From: an uncultured Ellagibacter sp.
GTDB lineage: Bacteria > Actinomycetota > Coriobacteriia > Coriobacteriales > Eggerthellaceae
NCBI RefSeq assembly: GCF_934643285.1
Contig: NZ_CAKUBT010000021.1
Coordinates: 1-30,485 of the forward strand
DNA length: 30,485 nt
Reading direction: 5' to 3'
Positions within the stretch are counted from its first letter, which is position 1, and each line of letters opens with the position of its first letter. The notes beneath the pieces were generated by a model. The model saw only the letters and a program-made list of their open reading frames with translations. It ran no database searches and was not told the DNA's origin. Of this stretch, positions 7,042 to 14,332 are shown piece by piece. Made by a program: the position numbers and the translations under genes.

Positions 7042-7107
7042 CGATGTGTGTGGCAGGAGCTTGCTGGGAGCGAGGTTGGCACCCGACCCCCTGTCCCGCT
7101 CGGGAGT

Positions 7108-7229
7108 GAGACAAATCACCCAGTCCTTGCGCCTCATTTTCCGCTGTCCGTACGAGATTGACGAGAGTTTGCAAAAACAGCAGGGACCTCGTAAATGTTC
7201 AGCGACTTATCCCTCAAATGGAACGGTAG
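7108..7229. repeat. Dispersed intergenic repeat, copy A
   Basis: 7151-7229 aligns with 8201-8280 in the same orientation with about 10 mismatches and one gap over 80 bases. A second shared block, GAGACAAATCACCCAGTCCTTG at 7108-7129, matches 8122-8143 with few changes; the spacers between blocks differ in length. The two copies bracket the rubrerythrin gene. No coding capacity is convincing. Confidence 0.75.
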
Positions 7230-7285
7230 AGAGGTCTATCATTTTCAGCTATGCGAATAGGTCCCAAGTGGCTGGAAATCTCATC

Positions 7286-7313
7286 AAGAAAGCCGCCCGA
7301 GGGCGGCTTTCTT
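7286..7313 (-). terminator. Bidirectional terminator, serving rubrerythrin
   Basis: A perfect 13-bp stem AAGAAAGCCGCCC/GGGCGGCTTTCTT with a 2-base centre. On the minus strand it ends in TTTCTTG, 38 bases after the rubrerythrin stop. It is symmetric enough to also stop plus-strand readthrough from the EamA gene. Confidence 0.85.
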
Positions 7314-7350
7314 GTGATGCTTGATATGGGCTTTCGAGATCGATTTCGGC

Positions 7351-7887
7351 TTAGAAGTTTTCAGCCGAAATTTCGAAGTATGCCCGCGGATGGTTGCAGA
7401 CGGGGCACACATCCGGAGCCTTCGTGCCTACGACGATGTGGCCGCAATTACGGCATTCCCACACCTTGACCTCGCTCTTTTCAAACACAGCGGCGGTTTC
7501 AACGTTGTGCAGCAGCGCGCGGTAACGCTCTTCGTGGTGCTTCTCGATGGCACCAACCTGACGGAACTTTTCGGCGAGCTCGGGGAAGCCCTCTTCTTCA
7601 GCCGTCTTGGCGAACTCGTCGTACATGTCGGTCCACTCGAAGTTCTCGCCATCTGCCGCAGCGGCAAGGTTTTCCGCCGTGTTGCCAATGCCTTCGAGCT
7701 CGCGGAACCACATCTTGGCGTGGTACTGCTCGTTCGCCGAAGTCTTGCGGAAGATTTCGGCGATCTGCTCGTAGCCTTCGCTCTTCGCGACCGACGCGAA
7801 GTACGTGTATTTATTGGTCGCCTGCGACTCGCCGGCGAACGCAGCCTGCAGGTTTTTCTCAGTTTGGGTTCCGGCATATTTGGACAT
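7351..7887 (-). CDS. Rubrerythrin
   Basis: 178 residues. A non-haem di-iron peroxidase that reduces hydrogen peroxide in anaerobes using electrons from rubredoxin or NADH systems. The N-terminal four-helix domain has the glutamate ligands in GESQATNKY, SANEQYHAKMW and the second-half pair GFPELAEKFRQ with IEKHHEERY. The C-terminal rubredoxin-like domain has CRNCGHIVVG and CPVCNHPRAYFE, four Cys for one iron. ATG 7887 follows AGGGGG with 9-base spacing; the longer frame to 7956 would run into the promoter. It is monocistronic, with its own promoter and terminator. Length and domain order are normal for the classical type. Confidence 0.95.
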   Translation of the reverse strand: MSKYAGTQTEKNLQAAFAGESQATNKYTYFASVAKSEGYEQIAEIFRKTSANEQYHAKMWFRELEGIGNTAENLAAAADGENFEWTDMYDEFAKTAEEEGFPELAEKFRQVGAIEKHHEERYRALLHNVETAAVFEKSEVKVWECRNCGHIVVGTKAPDVCPVCNHPRAYFEISAENF

Positions 7888-7935
7888 GTTGAATCCCCCT
7901 TCTTGGATTTCCAGCCGTGGGCCCATCGCCCGTGG

Positions 7936-7964
7936 CGTATACCGCAAATGGTACACCGCCCCAA
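7936..7964 (-). promoter_or_regulatory. Rubrerythrin promoter
   Basis: On the minus strand TTGGGG (7959-7964) and TATACG (7936-7941) are 17 bases apart, about 50 bases upstream of the start codon. Confidence 0.55.
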
Positions 7965-7971
7965 TACGATT

Positions 7972-7986
7972 TGGTAGGTTTTACCA
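7972..7986. promoter_or_regulatory. Inverted repeat upstream of the rubrerythrin -35
   Basis: TGGTA, 5 bases, TACCA, just upstream of the -35 box. It may be a binding site for a peroxide- or redox-responsive regulator. It is short, so the call is tentative. Confidence 0.35.
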
Positions 7987-8121
7987 TACTGTTTCCGAAT
8001 GCTTGGATTTTGAACATAGCATTAAAGTGACCACGTAGGAACGAGAAAACTCCCGGATTTTTCCCATCAGGCTTGAGAAAGGTCTGGGGAGTCTTTCGGC
8101 CGATTAGCAGCGCTTGGGAAC

Positions 8122-8280
8122 GAGGCAGATCGCCCAGCCCTTGTCTTGCTTGGCTCGAAGCTGTCGGTGACGGTGACTTTCGGCACACGTTCCCCGCCTG
8201 TACAAGATTGACGATAGTTTGCAAAAATAGGCAGGGACCTCGTAAAAATTCAGCGAATTATTCCTCAAATAGGACGATAG
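8122..8280. repeat. Dispersed intergenic repeat, copy B
   Basis: The partner of 7108-7229. The conserved core is 8201-8280; the outer block 8122-8143 also matches. An adjacent inverted repeat GATTATC/GATAATC (8285-8291 with 8308-8314) follows and is not obvious in copy A. The surrounding non-coding stretch 7987-8441 holds no gene I can support. Confidence 0.75.
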
Positions 8281-8441
8281 TGGGGATTATCTTCGAAAGA
8301 AAAGGCTGATAATCTGTCAAGTAGACGATTTCTGCACAACTTATCGTCATTTTTGTACAGAGGTCATCCCGAACCGCGAAGCCGCTCCCCCGACTTCGGG
8401 CGACGCGCCTGTTTGAATCCCCCACCGGCAAGGAGGTTCCC

Positions 8442-9110
8442 ATGCTCGAAACCGAACGGTTCATCCTACGCCCCTGGTGCGATGCCGACGCGCCGACGCT
8501 CTTTCGTTGGGCAAGCGACCCGCGGGTGGGGCCTCCCGCCAACTGGGCACCGTATGTGAGCGTCGAGCATGCCCGCGAGGTTCTCCACGCCGTGTACTGC
8601 GTGCCCGACACTTTCGCCATCTGTGCAAAGCACCTCGGGGAATTCGACGCCACCGCCATCGAGCGCATCGAGGGCGCGGCCGACTTCGGCGACATGACGC
8701 GCGGGTTTTCGGGGCGTGCGTTCTTGCGTGAGCGCAAGAAGGTGGCTTCGGCCCCGTTGAACCCCATCGGCAGTATCAGGTTCGTCAAGCCCGACCATGC
8801 CAACTGCGCAATCGGAGACAACGATCGGGAAATGGGAATCTGGCTGGCGGCTCCCTTTTGGGGCTTCGGAATCGCCCCCGAAGTGGCGAGCGCGATGCTG
8901 CGCTACGGATTCGGCGAGCGCGGGCTTTCCGCAATCTGGGTCTGCAACTTCGTGGAAAATGCGACATCTGCCCGTGCGAAGGACAAGCTCGGCTTCGAGC
9001 TCGTGCGCCTCGAGGAGGCAACCAACCCCGTCACGGGCATAGTGCGCACGCAGCAAGTCTCGGTGCTCACGAGAAGCTCGTGGGAAAACATGCAGAAGGC
9101 AACCGAATAA
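8442..9110 (+). CDS. GNAT-family N-acetyltransferase (RimJ/RimL type)
   Basis: 222 residues. It starts with the RimJ/RimL signature LETERFILRPWCDADAPTLF and has GEFDA in the middle. The acetyl-CoA region is EMGIWLAAPFWGFGIAPEVASAMLRYGF, where the usual (Q/R)xxGx(G/A) loop is represented by FWGFGIA. It continues with the family's NFVENATSARAKDKLGFE. Proteins of this type acetylate ribosomal-protein N-termini, amino-sugars or drugs; the substrate is not predictable. AAGGAGG lies 5-6 bases before ATG 8442. A segment of about 25 residues (ATAIERIEGAADFGDMTRG) appears as an insertion relative to the shortest members. It converges with the SPFH gene. Confidence 0.88.
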   Translation: MLETERFILRPWCDADAPTLFRWASDPRVGPPANWAPYVSVEHAREVLHAVYCVPDTFAICAKHLGEFDATAIERIEGAADFGDMTRGFSGRAFLRERKKVASAPLNPIGSIRFVKPDHANCAIGDNDREMGIWLAAPFWGFGIAPEVASAMLRYGFGERGLSAIWVCNFVENATSARAKDKLGFELVRLEEATNPVTGIVRTQQVSVLTRSSWENMQKATE

Positions 9111-9234
9111 ATCGGCTCATTCGCAAGCAACAAGTCGCGAGTTTTGCCATGCCATCTGGGCCTTCAATTCATGCTGGGGCCAAAACAAGGCCATAGAGCA
9201 ACTAGCGGGGAGCGTGCGCCTCTTAAAGCAGAAA

Positions 9235-9269
9235 GGGCAGCCCATCGCGAAGAAGACGATGGGCTGCCC
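9235..9269 (-). terminator. Bidirectional terminator between GNAT and SPFH genes
   Basis: A 13-bp stem GGGCAGCCCATCG/CGATGGGCTGCCC (9235-9247 with 9257-9269). On the minus strand it is followed by TTTCTGCTTT, fitting termination of the SPFH gene. The GNAT gene ends 124 bases to the left and can use the same hairpin. Confidence 0.85.
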
Positions 9270-9333
9270 TCCTTCGCGTTCGCCAGCGGAAAAAAGCGCC
9301 TCGCCAGCGAACGCGATCAGTCTCAGTTCCTCG

Positions 9334-10668
9334 TTACGGACGCTTCGACCCGCAGTTGCCGCAGAAGGCGCCCGTGTTCTGCGCGCCGCACGAGCACGTC
9401 CAGCTACCGGCCGCCTCAGGCTTCTTCGACCCGCAGTTGCTGCAGAACTTGCCCGTGTTCTCGGCGCCGCACGAGCAGGTCCAGCTGCCAGCGGGCGAGG
9501 GCTTGGGCGACCCGCAGTTGCTGCAGAACTTGCCAGTATTCTGCGCGCCGCACGAACAGGTCCAGCCGCCCTCGCCGTTGCCGCCGCCGTTGCCGGCAGC
9601 AAAGCCGCCACCTGCGGCAACGTTGTACTGGCTTTGCGGCGTGCCGCCACCGCCCTGCTGGTTGAAGAGGCTACCGGCGTTCATGCCGCCAGCCATGTTC
9701 GCCATGCCCATGCCCATGAAGCCCGCCATGGCGCCCGATTCGTTCGCGGCAGCCGTGCGCATCGCGTCGGACTGCGCGGCGGCGATGTTCGCAGCAGCCA
9801 TAGCCGGGTCGCGCATGACCGCGGCCTTCTGCAGGTCCTTGATCATCCGCTCGTCCTCTTCGGACGCGGCGATCGTGTTCACGCCGAAGGAAGCCACCTC
9901 GATGCCGCGCAGGTCGGCCCACTTCTCGGAGAGCACCTCGTTGAGGGCATCGGCGAGCTCGGTGGTGTGCGCGGGCACGGCGGAGTAGCGCACGCCCATT
10001 GCGGAAATCTTCGCGAAGGCGGGCTGCAGCGCCGTCAGAAGCTCGCTTTTCAGCTGCGAGTCGATCTTGTCGCGCGTGTAGGGCTCCTCCACGTTGCCGC
10101 ACACGTTCTTGTAGAACAGCAGCGGGTCGGTGATCTTGTAGGAGTACTCGCCGTTGCAGCGCACCGAAATGTCCACGTCAAGGCCGATGTTCGCATCGAC
10201 GACGCGGAAGGGGACCGGCGTTGCCGTGCCATACTTGTTGCCGATGATCTCCTTCTTGTTGAAGAAGTACACGCGCTGGTCTTTGCCCGTGTCGCCGCCG
10301 AAGGTGAAGCGGCCGCCCACGCGCTCGAAGGCCGTCTTGATGCGGTCGGTGATCTTGTCGTCGCCGAAGAACAGGCTCGGCTCGGAAGAGTTGTCGAACA
10401 CGAATTCGCCAGGCTCGCCGCATGCGTCGACGATCGCGCCCTGCTCGACGATGATCATGTACTGGCCGTCGGCCACGGCGATGATCGAGCCGTCGGAGAT
10501 GATGTTGCTCTCGCCCTTGGTGTTCGAAGAGCGGCCCTTGTCGGAGGTGCGCTTCGTGCCCTTGACCACCAGCGTGTCGGCGTTGAGCGCATCGCAGTAG
10601 AAATAGTCGCGCCAAGAATCGGCAAGTACGCCGCCCAGGGCGCCCGCGCCCGCTTTCAGAAGACCCAT
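9334..10668 (-). CDS. SPFH-domain protein with three tandem C-terminal zinc ribbons (YdjI-like)
   Basis: 444 residues, no membrane segment. The N-terminal part (MGLLKAGAGALGGVLADSWRDYFYCD) and central region (about 30-300) match the virion-core-like SPFH group to which B. subtilis YdjI belongs. Residues about 290-365 are Met/Ala/Gly-rich (MAGFMGMGMANMAGGM) and probably disordered. Residues 369-444 are three near-identical 27-residue units (WTCSCGAxNTGKFCSNCGS), each with four Cys for one zinc. ATG 10668 has GGAAAGGA 7-8 bases upstream; -10 TATACT lies at 10699-10704. The next gene upstream encodes a zinc-ribbon membrane protein with its own short gap of about 80 bases. In B. subtilis such proteins work with YdjG/YdjH at the membrane next to a PspA-like protein; no PspA is present here. 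Confidence 0.85.
   Translation of the reverse strand: MGLLKAGAGALGGVLADSWRDYFYCDALNADTLVVKGTKRTSDKGRSSNTKGESNIISDGSIIAVADGQYMIIVEQGAIVDACGEPGEFVFDNSSEPSLFFGDDKITDRIKTAFERVGGRFTFGGDTGKDQRVYFFNKKEIIGNKYGTATPVPFRVVDANIGLDVDISVRCNGEYSYKITDPLLFYKNVCGNVEEPYTRDKIDSQLKSELLTALQPAFAKISAMGVRYSAVPAHTTELADALNEVLSEKWADLRGIEVASFGVNTIAASEEDERMIKDLQKAAVMRDPAMAAANIAAAQSDAMRTAAANESGAMAGFMGMGMANMAGGMNAGSLFNQQGGGGTPQSQYNVAAGGGFAAGNGGGNGEGGWTCSCGAQNTGKFCSNCGSPKPSPAGSWTCSCGAENTGKFCSNCGSKKPEAAGSWTCSCGAQNTGAFCGNCGSKRP
9337..9564 (-). repeat. 81-bp tandem repeat coding for zinc ribbons
   Basis: Three units inside the SPFH gene, with Trp codons at 9562-9564, 9481-9483 and 9400-9402 (spacing exactly 81 bases). The last unit is shortened to 22 residues. 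Nucleotide similarity is high, so copy number may vary between strains. Confidence 0.9.
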
Positions 10669-10749
10669 GATCGTTTCCTTTCCGTCGTTTTGCCTGATAG
10701 TATATTCGCTCGGGGCGCACGTCCGAAGCCGCGTGCCCCGTAGTTGCCG

Positions 10750-12192
10750 CTAGTCGTCGTCCTTGCTGATGCGCACGCGCGTGATGTGGGTCGTCACGTA
10801 CCGGTCATCGGACCCGGTGAGCGTGAGCCCTTCCATCGTGATGTAGCCCCGCGCGTCGGTCTGCTCGCGGGCCGTCTTCATCTGATTGTAGAAGGCGATG
10901 CACACGAAGGTCGCGATGGCGAGCGGGATTCCAAAATCGACAAGCACGCTCGTGAGCTCGTCGTCGAACTGGAACACCGATACGTCGAGTCCGATCAAGA
11001 TCGCCATGCACACGAGGAAGATGCCCAAAAACCACAGCACCACCTTTAAAGGCGACACCGGCAAGTCGCCGATGAAGCGCCCCGTCTGGCCGTTCATGGC
11101 GAACAGGAAGTCTTCGTCTTTGTAGAGCGTGTGCAAAAGCCACACGGGGAAAAGCGCCTGGGAAAGCCCGGTGATCTCGCTGTTCGCGTTGATGGACTCC
11201 TGCGTGACGTCGTCGTACCCGGTCACGGTGGCCTGCAGCTCGTCTTCCAAGCTGCCCTTCATGCGCCGCATGGCGCGCGGCTGGCAGGTGTCGGCCTCCT
11301 GGTCGTAGCGCTCGGCCAGGTACCCCGGCAGGTACGCCACGGAGAACGGCACGAGCTCGTCGAAGTCGAACGGCTCGATCGCGTCCATGTGCGCGTCGGG
11401 CATCTTCGCCGAGCCGTCGGCGGGAATGCGCTCGAAGTCGAGCGATCCCTCGCGGTACGCCTCGTAGACGTCGGTCTCGGTGACTTCCTCGTCGCCCGAG
11501 GTGTAGACGCGGGTGTTTTTGCACTCGTAGGTCGCGCTTCCCTCGGCGTTCCCGTCGTAGAGCCAAAACGGCACGTAGACGCCCTGCATGTGCGCGATAC
11601 GGTTGCTCTGCACGAATTCTTTGGGAAGGAACTTCTTGCCCTTGTAGTACGAGGTGAGTGCGGAAGTCGCCTCTTCTTTGCTCACTTTGAAGGGAATGAT
11701 GAAATCGGGCTTTGCCTCGTTTGAGAAGGTGCCGGGCACGACGGTGGGGTTCCCGCAGTACGGGCACTCCGAGACTGCCGTGGTCGCATCGACCGTGACC
11801 GCGGCGCCGCAAGAGGAGCACGTAAAGGAGCGCATTCCCTCGCGCTCGTCCTCGTTCCATGAGGCGCGCGAAAGGTACGCCTGGATGGGGTCGCTCGCGC
11901 TTGCGGAGACTTCTTTCGCGGCGGAAATCGTCTCGTTGGTGAGCACCGATGCCGCGCCTGCCGCTTCGTCGCCCATTCGCTCGAAGTCGCTTCGCTCCCC
12001 TGCCTCTGCCCGTTCGGTGTCGCTCTCGGCCTGTGCATCGGCTTTCTGCTGCTTGGCGGCATAGGCGGCCTCGACCTCGGCGGGTGTGAAGGCTCCGCCG
12101 CAGTAGTCGCAGTGCAGCTTTCCGTCGGCTCCTTCGAAGTGCAAAGGGCCCATGCATGAAGGGCACTGGTAGTTTACCGATTCAGTTGCCAT
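10750..12192 (-). CDS. Zinc-ribbon membrane protein (TFIIB-type ribbon; YdjG-like)
   Basis: 480 residues. The first zinc ribbon uses C10, C13, C28 and C31 (YQCPSCMGPLHF ... LHCDYCGGAFT). An acidic, Ala-rich linker of about 80 residues follows, then a second ribbon (FTCSSCGAAVTV ... SECPYCGNPTVVPG). A long soluble region contains FIIPFKVSKEEA and GVYVPFWLYDG, typical of this family. Two adjacent membrane helices (VVLWFLGIFLVCMAILIGLDV and the following VLVDFGIPLAIATFVCIAFY) lie near the C-terminus, so both ribbons and the tail probably face the cytoplasm. ATG 12192 has GGAGG 8 bases upstream; the longer frame from 12240 lacks one. It is upstream of, and co-oriented with, the SPFH gene and is likely a membrane anchor for it. 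That role is inferred from the B. subtilis YdjGHI system. Confidence 0.8.
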   Translation of the reverse strand: MATESVNYQCPSCMGPLHFEGADGKLHCDYCGGAFTPAEVEAAYAAKQQKADAQAESDTERAEAGERSDFERMGDEAAGAASVLTNETISAAKEVSASASDPIQAYLSRASWNEDEREGMRSFTCSSCGAAVTVDATTAVSECPYCGNPTVVPGTFSNEAKPDFIIPFKVSKEEATSALTSYYKGKKFLPKEFVQSNRIAHMQGVYVPFWLYDGNAEGSATYECKNTRVYTSGDEEVTETDVYEAYREGSLDFERIPADGSAKMPDAHMDAIEPFDFDELVPFSVAYLPGYLAERYDQEADTCQPRAMRRMKGSLEDELQATVTGYDDVTQESINANSEITGLSQALFPVWLLHTLYKDEDFLFAMNGQTGRFIGDLPVSPLKVVLWFLGIFLVCMAILIGLDVSVFQFDDELTSVLVDFGIPLAIATFVCIAFYNQMKTAREQTDARGYITMEGLTLTGSDDRYVTTHITRVRISKDDD

Positions 12193-12290
12193 TGGCTGAC
12201 CTCCGACGTAGGCGGCTGCAGTTTCATCGTTCGCCCCCATGATACTTTATGCGCGCCATCCCGCGCGGTTTCGTCGTCGATTTCGTTGTG

Positions 12291-12329
12291 CCATGCGGCC
12301 AAAAAAACGCGGCTCGGTTGGCCGTGCGG
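12291..12329. repeat. 39-bp direct repeat, copy 1
   Basis: Matches 12461-12499 with one mismatch (T/C at 12325). It contains GGCCAA/TTGGCC arms around AAAAACGCGGCTCGG. Confidence 0.85.
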
Positions 12330-12380
12330 TTATGGGGCTGGAAGCTCGCAACCCTCGACGAACGACTGCTACAATTCCGT

Positions 12381-12432
12381 AGTTCTGCGCCTCGTGCATA
12401 ATCTAGCACTAAAAGTTCTGCGCATCGTGCAT
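12381..12432. repeat. 19-bp direct repeat pair with 33-bp spacing
   Basis: AGTTCTGCGCCTCGTGCAT at 12381-12399 recurs at 12414-12432 with one change. It lies between the two 39-bp repeats and could be a regulator site pair. Confidence 0.7.
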
Positions 12433-12460
12433 TGACGAGCCCCGAAGGTTTGCGCCCAAG

Positions 12461-12499
12461 CCATGCGGCCAAAAAAACGCGGCTCGGTTGGCCGCGCGG
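12461..12499. repeat. 39-bp direct repeat, copy 2 (terminator-like on minus strand)
   Basis: Read on the minus strand this copy forms CGCGGC-CAACCGA-GCCGCG followed by TTTTTTT, a textbook intrinsic terminator shape, yet no minus-strand gene precedes it. The mismatch in copy 1 breaks that stem. Confidence 0.7.
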
Positions 12500-12570
12500 C
12501 CATCGTTTGATAGGGCGCTCAAGGTATACTTGGATAAAAGGGGATCGTGCGAGGAGGAAAGGTAGCTCGG

Positions 12571-14328
12571 ATGGGCCGTGCAAGCGGAACAGACCCGCTC
12601 AAGGGGCGGATTGTGGCGGCCTGGGCCGTTTTCGCCCTTGTCCTTGGGGCTGTGCTCGCCGCCGTGCAGCTGGCTTCTCAGGCGGAAATCCGCTTCTTCG
12701 GTCTTCCGGGAAGCGGCCCGTCGAGCACGGCGGGACTGATGATCTTGGCGGGCTCGGGCTGTGTCGCCTGGGGGTTCTCCGTGCATTTGCGCTGTTCGGA
12801 CATAAAAATTCGAGGCAATTTGAAGATCATCGCCGCGCTTCTCGCCGCCTGGCTTTTGGACGTGCTGCTGAAATACCCCGTGAAAAGCGATCTTGTCGCC
12901 TCGATCATGTGGTACCTCTACTACGTGCCGATGATGTTCATCCCCACGTTCTTCCTGGCAAGTGCCCTTCACGCAGCCGCCCTTGATCGGCATGTTGCAT
13001 GGCGAAGGGTTGTCAGCATTGCTTGGGTTATCGACGCGGTGCTCTGCGTGCTCGTGCTGACGAACAACTACCATCACCTCGTGTTCGCGTTCGACTTATC
13101 CGATCCGCATTGGAGCAGGGATTATACCTATCAGGCGGGTTACTGGTGCGTGACCGCGTGGGCGCTTGTGCAGTATGTGGGCTTTTTCGCGGCGGCATTT
13201 CCCGCTGCTCGGGCCCAGCTGAAAAGCGCCTTTCTGCCGATGGCCATCATCCTTGGCGTTGGTGCGGCGTACTTTGCGTTGTTCATCGCTCGCAAGGCGG
13301 GGCTATTCTCGACGAACATCGCCCTCGTCTATAGCATCTTGGTTATTGTTGCGCTCGAACTATCGCTTGACCTGGGAATCCTTCCCTCATATGCCCGATA
13401 CGACCAATTCTTCTCAAAACTCCCCTTCGATTTGAAAATCCTCTCGCGCAAGCGAGACGTTGTGTACCAAACCACCGCCGCGACTGAGATTCCCGATGCC
13501 GTGCGAACGACGCTTGGGGAAATCGAGACCCCGCGCTACGGCATCGTGTCGTTTCGCACGTCAGCCGTTCCCTCGACGCTGTTCAAGGTGTATTCGGTGG
13601 TGGGTGGCGACGCGCTTTTGTCCGAGGACATGACGGCGCTCGATGAGCGCAGGCGCCTGCTTTCCGAGCGCCAGGCGAAGCTGCGGCGCGCGAACGCCAT
13701 GCTCAAGCGCAATCGGGAGCTCGCGATGACCTTCCATCGCCAGGAGGACGCCCGCGCGCTGTTTGCCGAGATCGAGCGCGCGCTCGAAAGCAAGACGCAG
13801 CGTATAAGCGAGCTGCTCGACGACCTGCCGCAGGGAAGCGACCCCGTCTCTGCTGCCGCCCGTCGCGAGCGGCTCATGGAAGTGAAGCTGCTCGTTGCGT
13901 ACTGCAAGCGCAAGGGCGGGCTTATCTTGGCGGAGAAAAGCGACCCCGACTTCAATCGCGAGCGGCTCGAGCTCGTCTTCAACGAGACAGCTGCCGATTT
14001 GCGCTCGCTCGACATCGAGTGCGCGGCACTTGTGGAGACATCGGGGGTGCTCCCTGCGGCTACGGTGAGCGTGCTCTACGACTGCCTCTACGACTTCGCG
14101 GCGGCGGCGTTCTCGGCGAGAAACCCGGTTCTCATGCTGTTCGTACGCGACGGGAAGTCGGGTGAGGTGGAGATGCGTGCCGCTCTCGAATCGGACGGCG
14201 CCGTGGGGCCGAGATTCCAGGAATCGCTTGATGAGTTGCGAAAATCGCTGATTTCGCAACATGCGGCCTTCACGCTGGAAACGTCGAGGGACAGCGCGAG
14301 CCTCTCGGTTTCACTCGAGGGAAGGTGA
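12571..14328 (+). CDS. Membrane sensor with degenerate histidine-kinase C-terminus
   Basis: 585 residues. Residues about 10-290 form roughly seven to eight membrane helices (e.g. AAWAVFALVLGAVLAAVQLA, ALVQYVGFFAAAF, IALVYSILVIVALELSLDL). The cytoplasmic part begins DLGILPSYARYDQFF. A coiled-coil-like helical stretch follows (ERRRLLSERQAKLRRANAML, then FHRQEDARALFAEIERAL) where a DHp domain would be. The last 130 residues sit where an ATPase domain should be, but the N-box (E-x-x-x-N) is replaced by LYDCLYDFAAAAFSA, and no DxG or GxG boxes can be seen. ATG 12571 follows AGGAGGAAAGG. The stop is 4 bases before the start of the true kinase. It probably senses a ligand and works with that kinase; a pseudokinase role is inferred. 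Confidence 0.75.
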   Translation: MGRASGTDPLKGRIVAAWAVFALVLGAVLAAVQLASQAEIRFFGLPGSGPSSTAGLMILAGSGCVAWGFSVHLRCSDIKIRGNLKIIAALLAAWLLDVLLKYPVKSDLVASIMWYLYYVPMMFIPTFFLASALHAAALDRHVAWRRVVSIAWVIDAVLCVLVLTNNYHHLVFAFDLSDPHWSRDYTYQAGYWCVTAWALVQYVGFFAAAFPAARAQLKSAFLPMAIILGVGAAYFALFIARKAGLFSTNIALVYSILVIVALELSLDLGILPSYARYDQFFSKLPFDLKILSRKRDVVYQTTAATEIPDAVRTTLGEIETPRYGIVSFRTSAVPSTLFKVYSVVGGDALLSEDMTALDERRRLLSERQAKLRRANAMLKRNRELAMTFHRQEDARALFAEIERALESKTQRISELLDDLPQGSDPVSAAARRERLMEVKLLVAYCKRKGGLILAEKSDPDFNRERLELVFNETAADLRSLDIECAALVETSGVLPAATVSVLYDCLYDFAAAAFSARNPVLMLFVRDGKSGEVEMRAALESDGAVGPRFQESLDELRKSLISQHAAFTLETSRDSASLSVSLEGR

Positions 14329-14332
14329 TCGC

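Larger units (their letters stand above)
12193..12570. other. 378-base divergent intergenic region with repeats
   Basis: It lies between the zinc-ribbon gene (minus) and the signalling operon (plus). It contains the 39-bp direct repeats at 12291-12329 and 12461-12499, the 19-bp repeat pair at 12381-12432 and a -10-like TATACT at 12525-12530. Minus frames crossing it are artefacts of the repeats. No gene is supported. Confidence 0.6.

Noticed and set aside
7859..8224. Minus frame starting MQTIVNLV, similar to one in the other repeat copy
   Set aside because: The similarity comes from the dispersed repeat itself; the two frames diverge at once and overlap the rubrerythrin promoter.
12381..12432. 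Possible CRISPR-like array
   Set aside because: Only two 19-bp units with a 14-base gap, no cas genes, no further repeats.
12224..12583. 119-codon minus frame over the nested repeats, giving a repeated NRAAFFWPHG
   Set aside because: The repeated peptide is simply the 39-bp DNA repeat read twice; no start signal and it overlaps both promoters.
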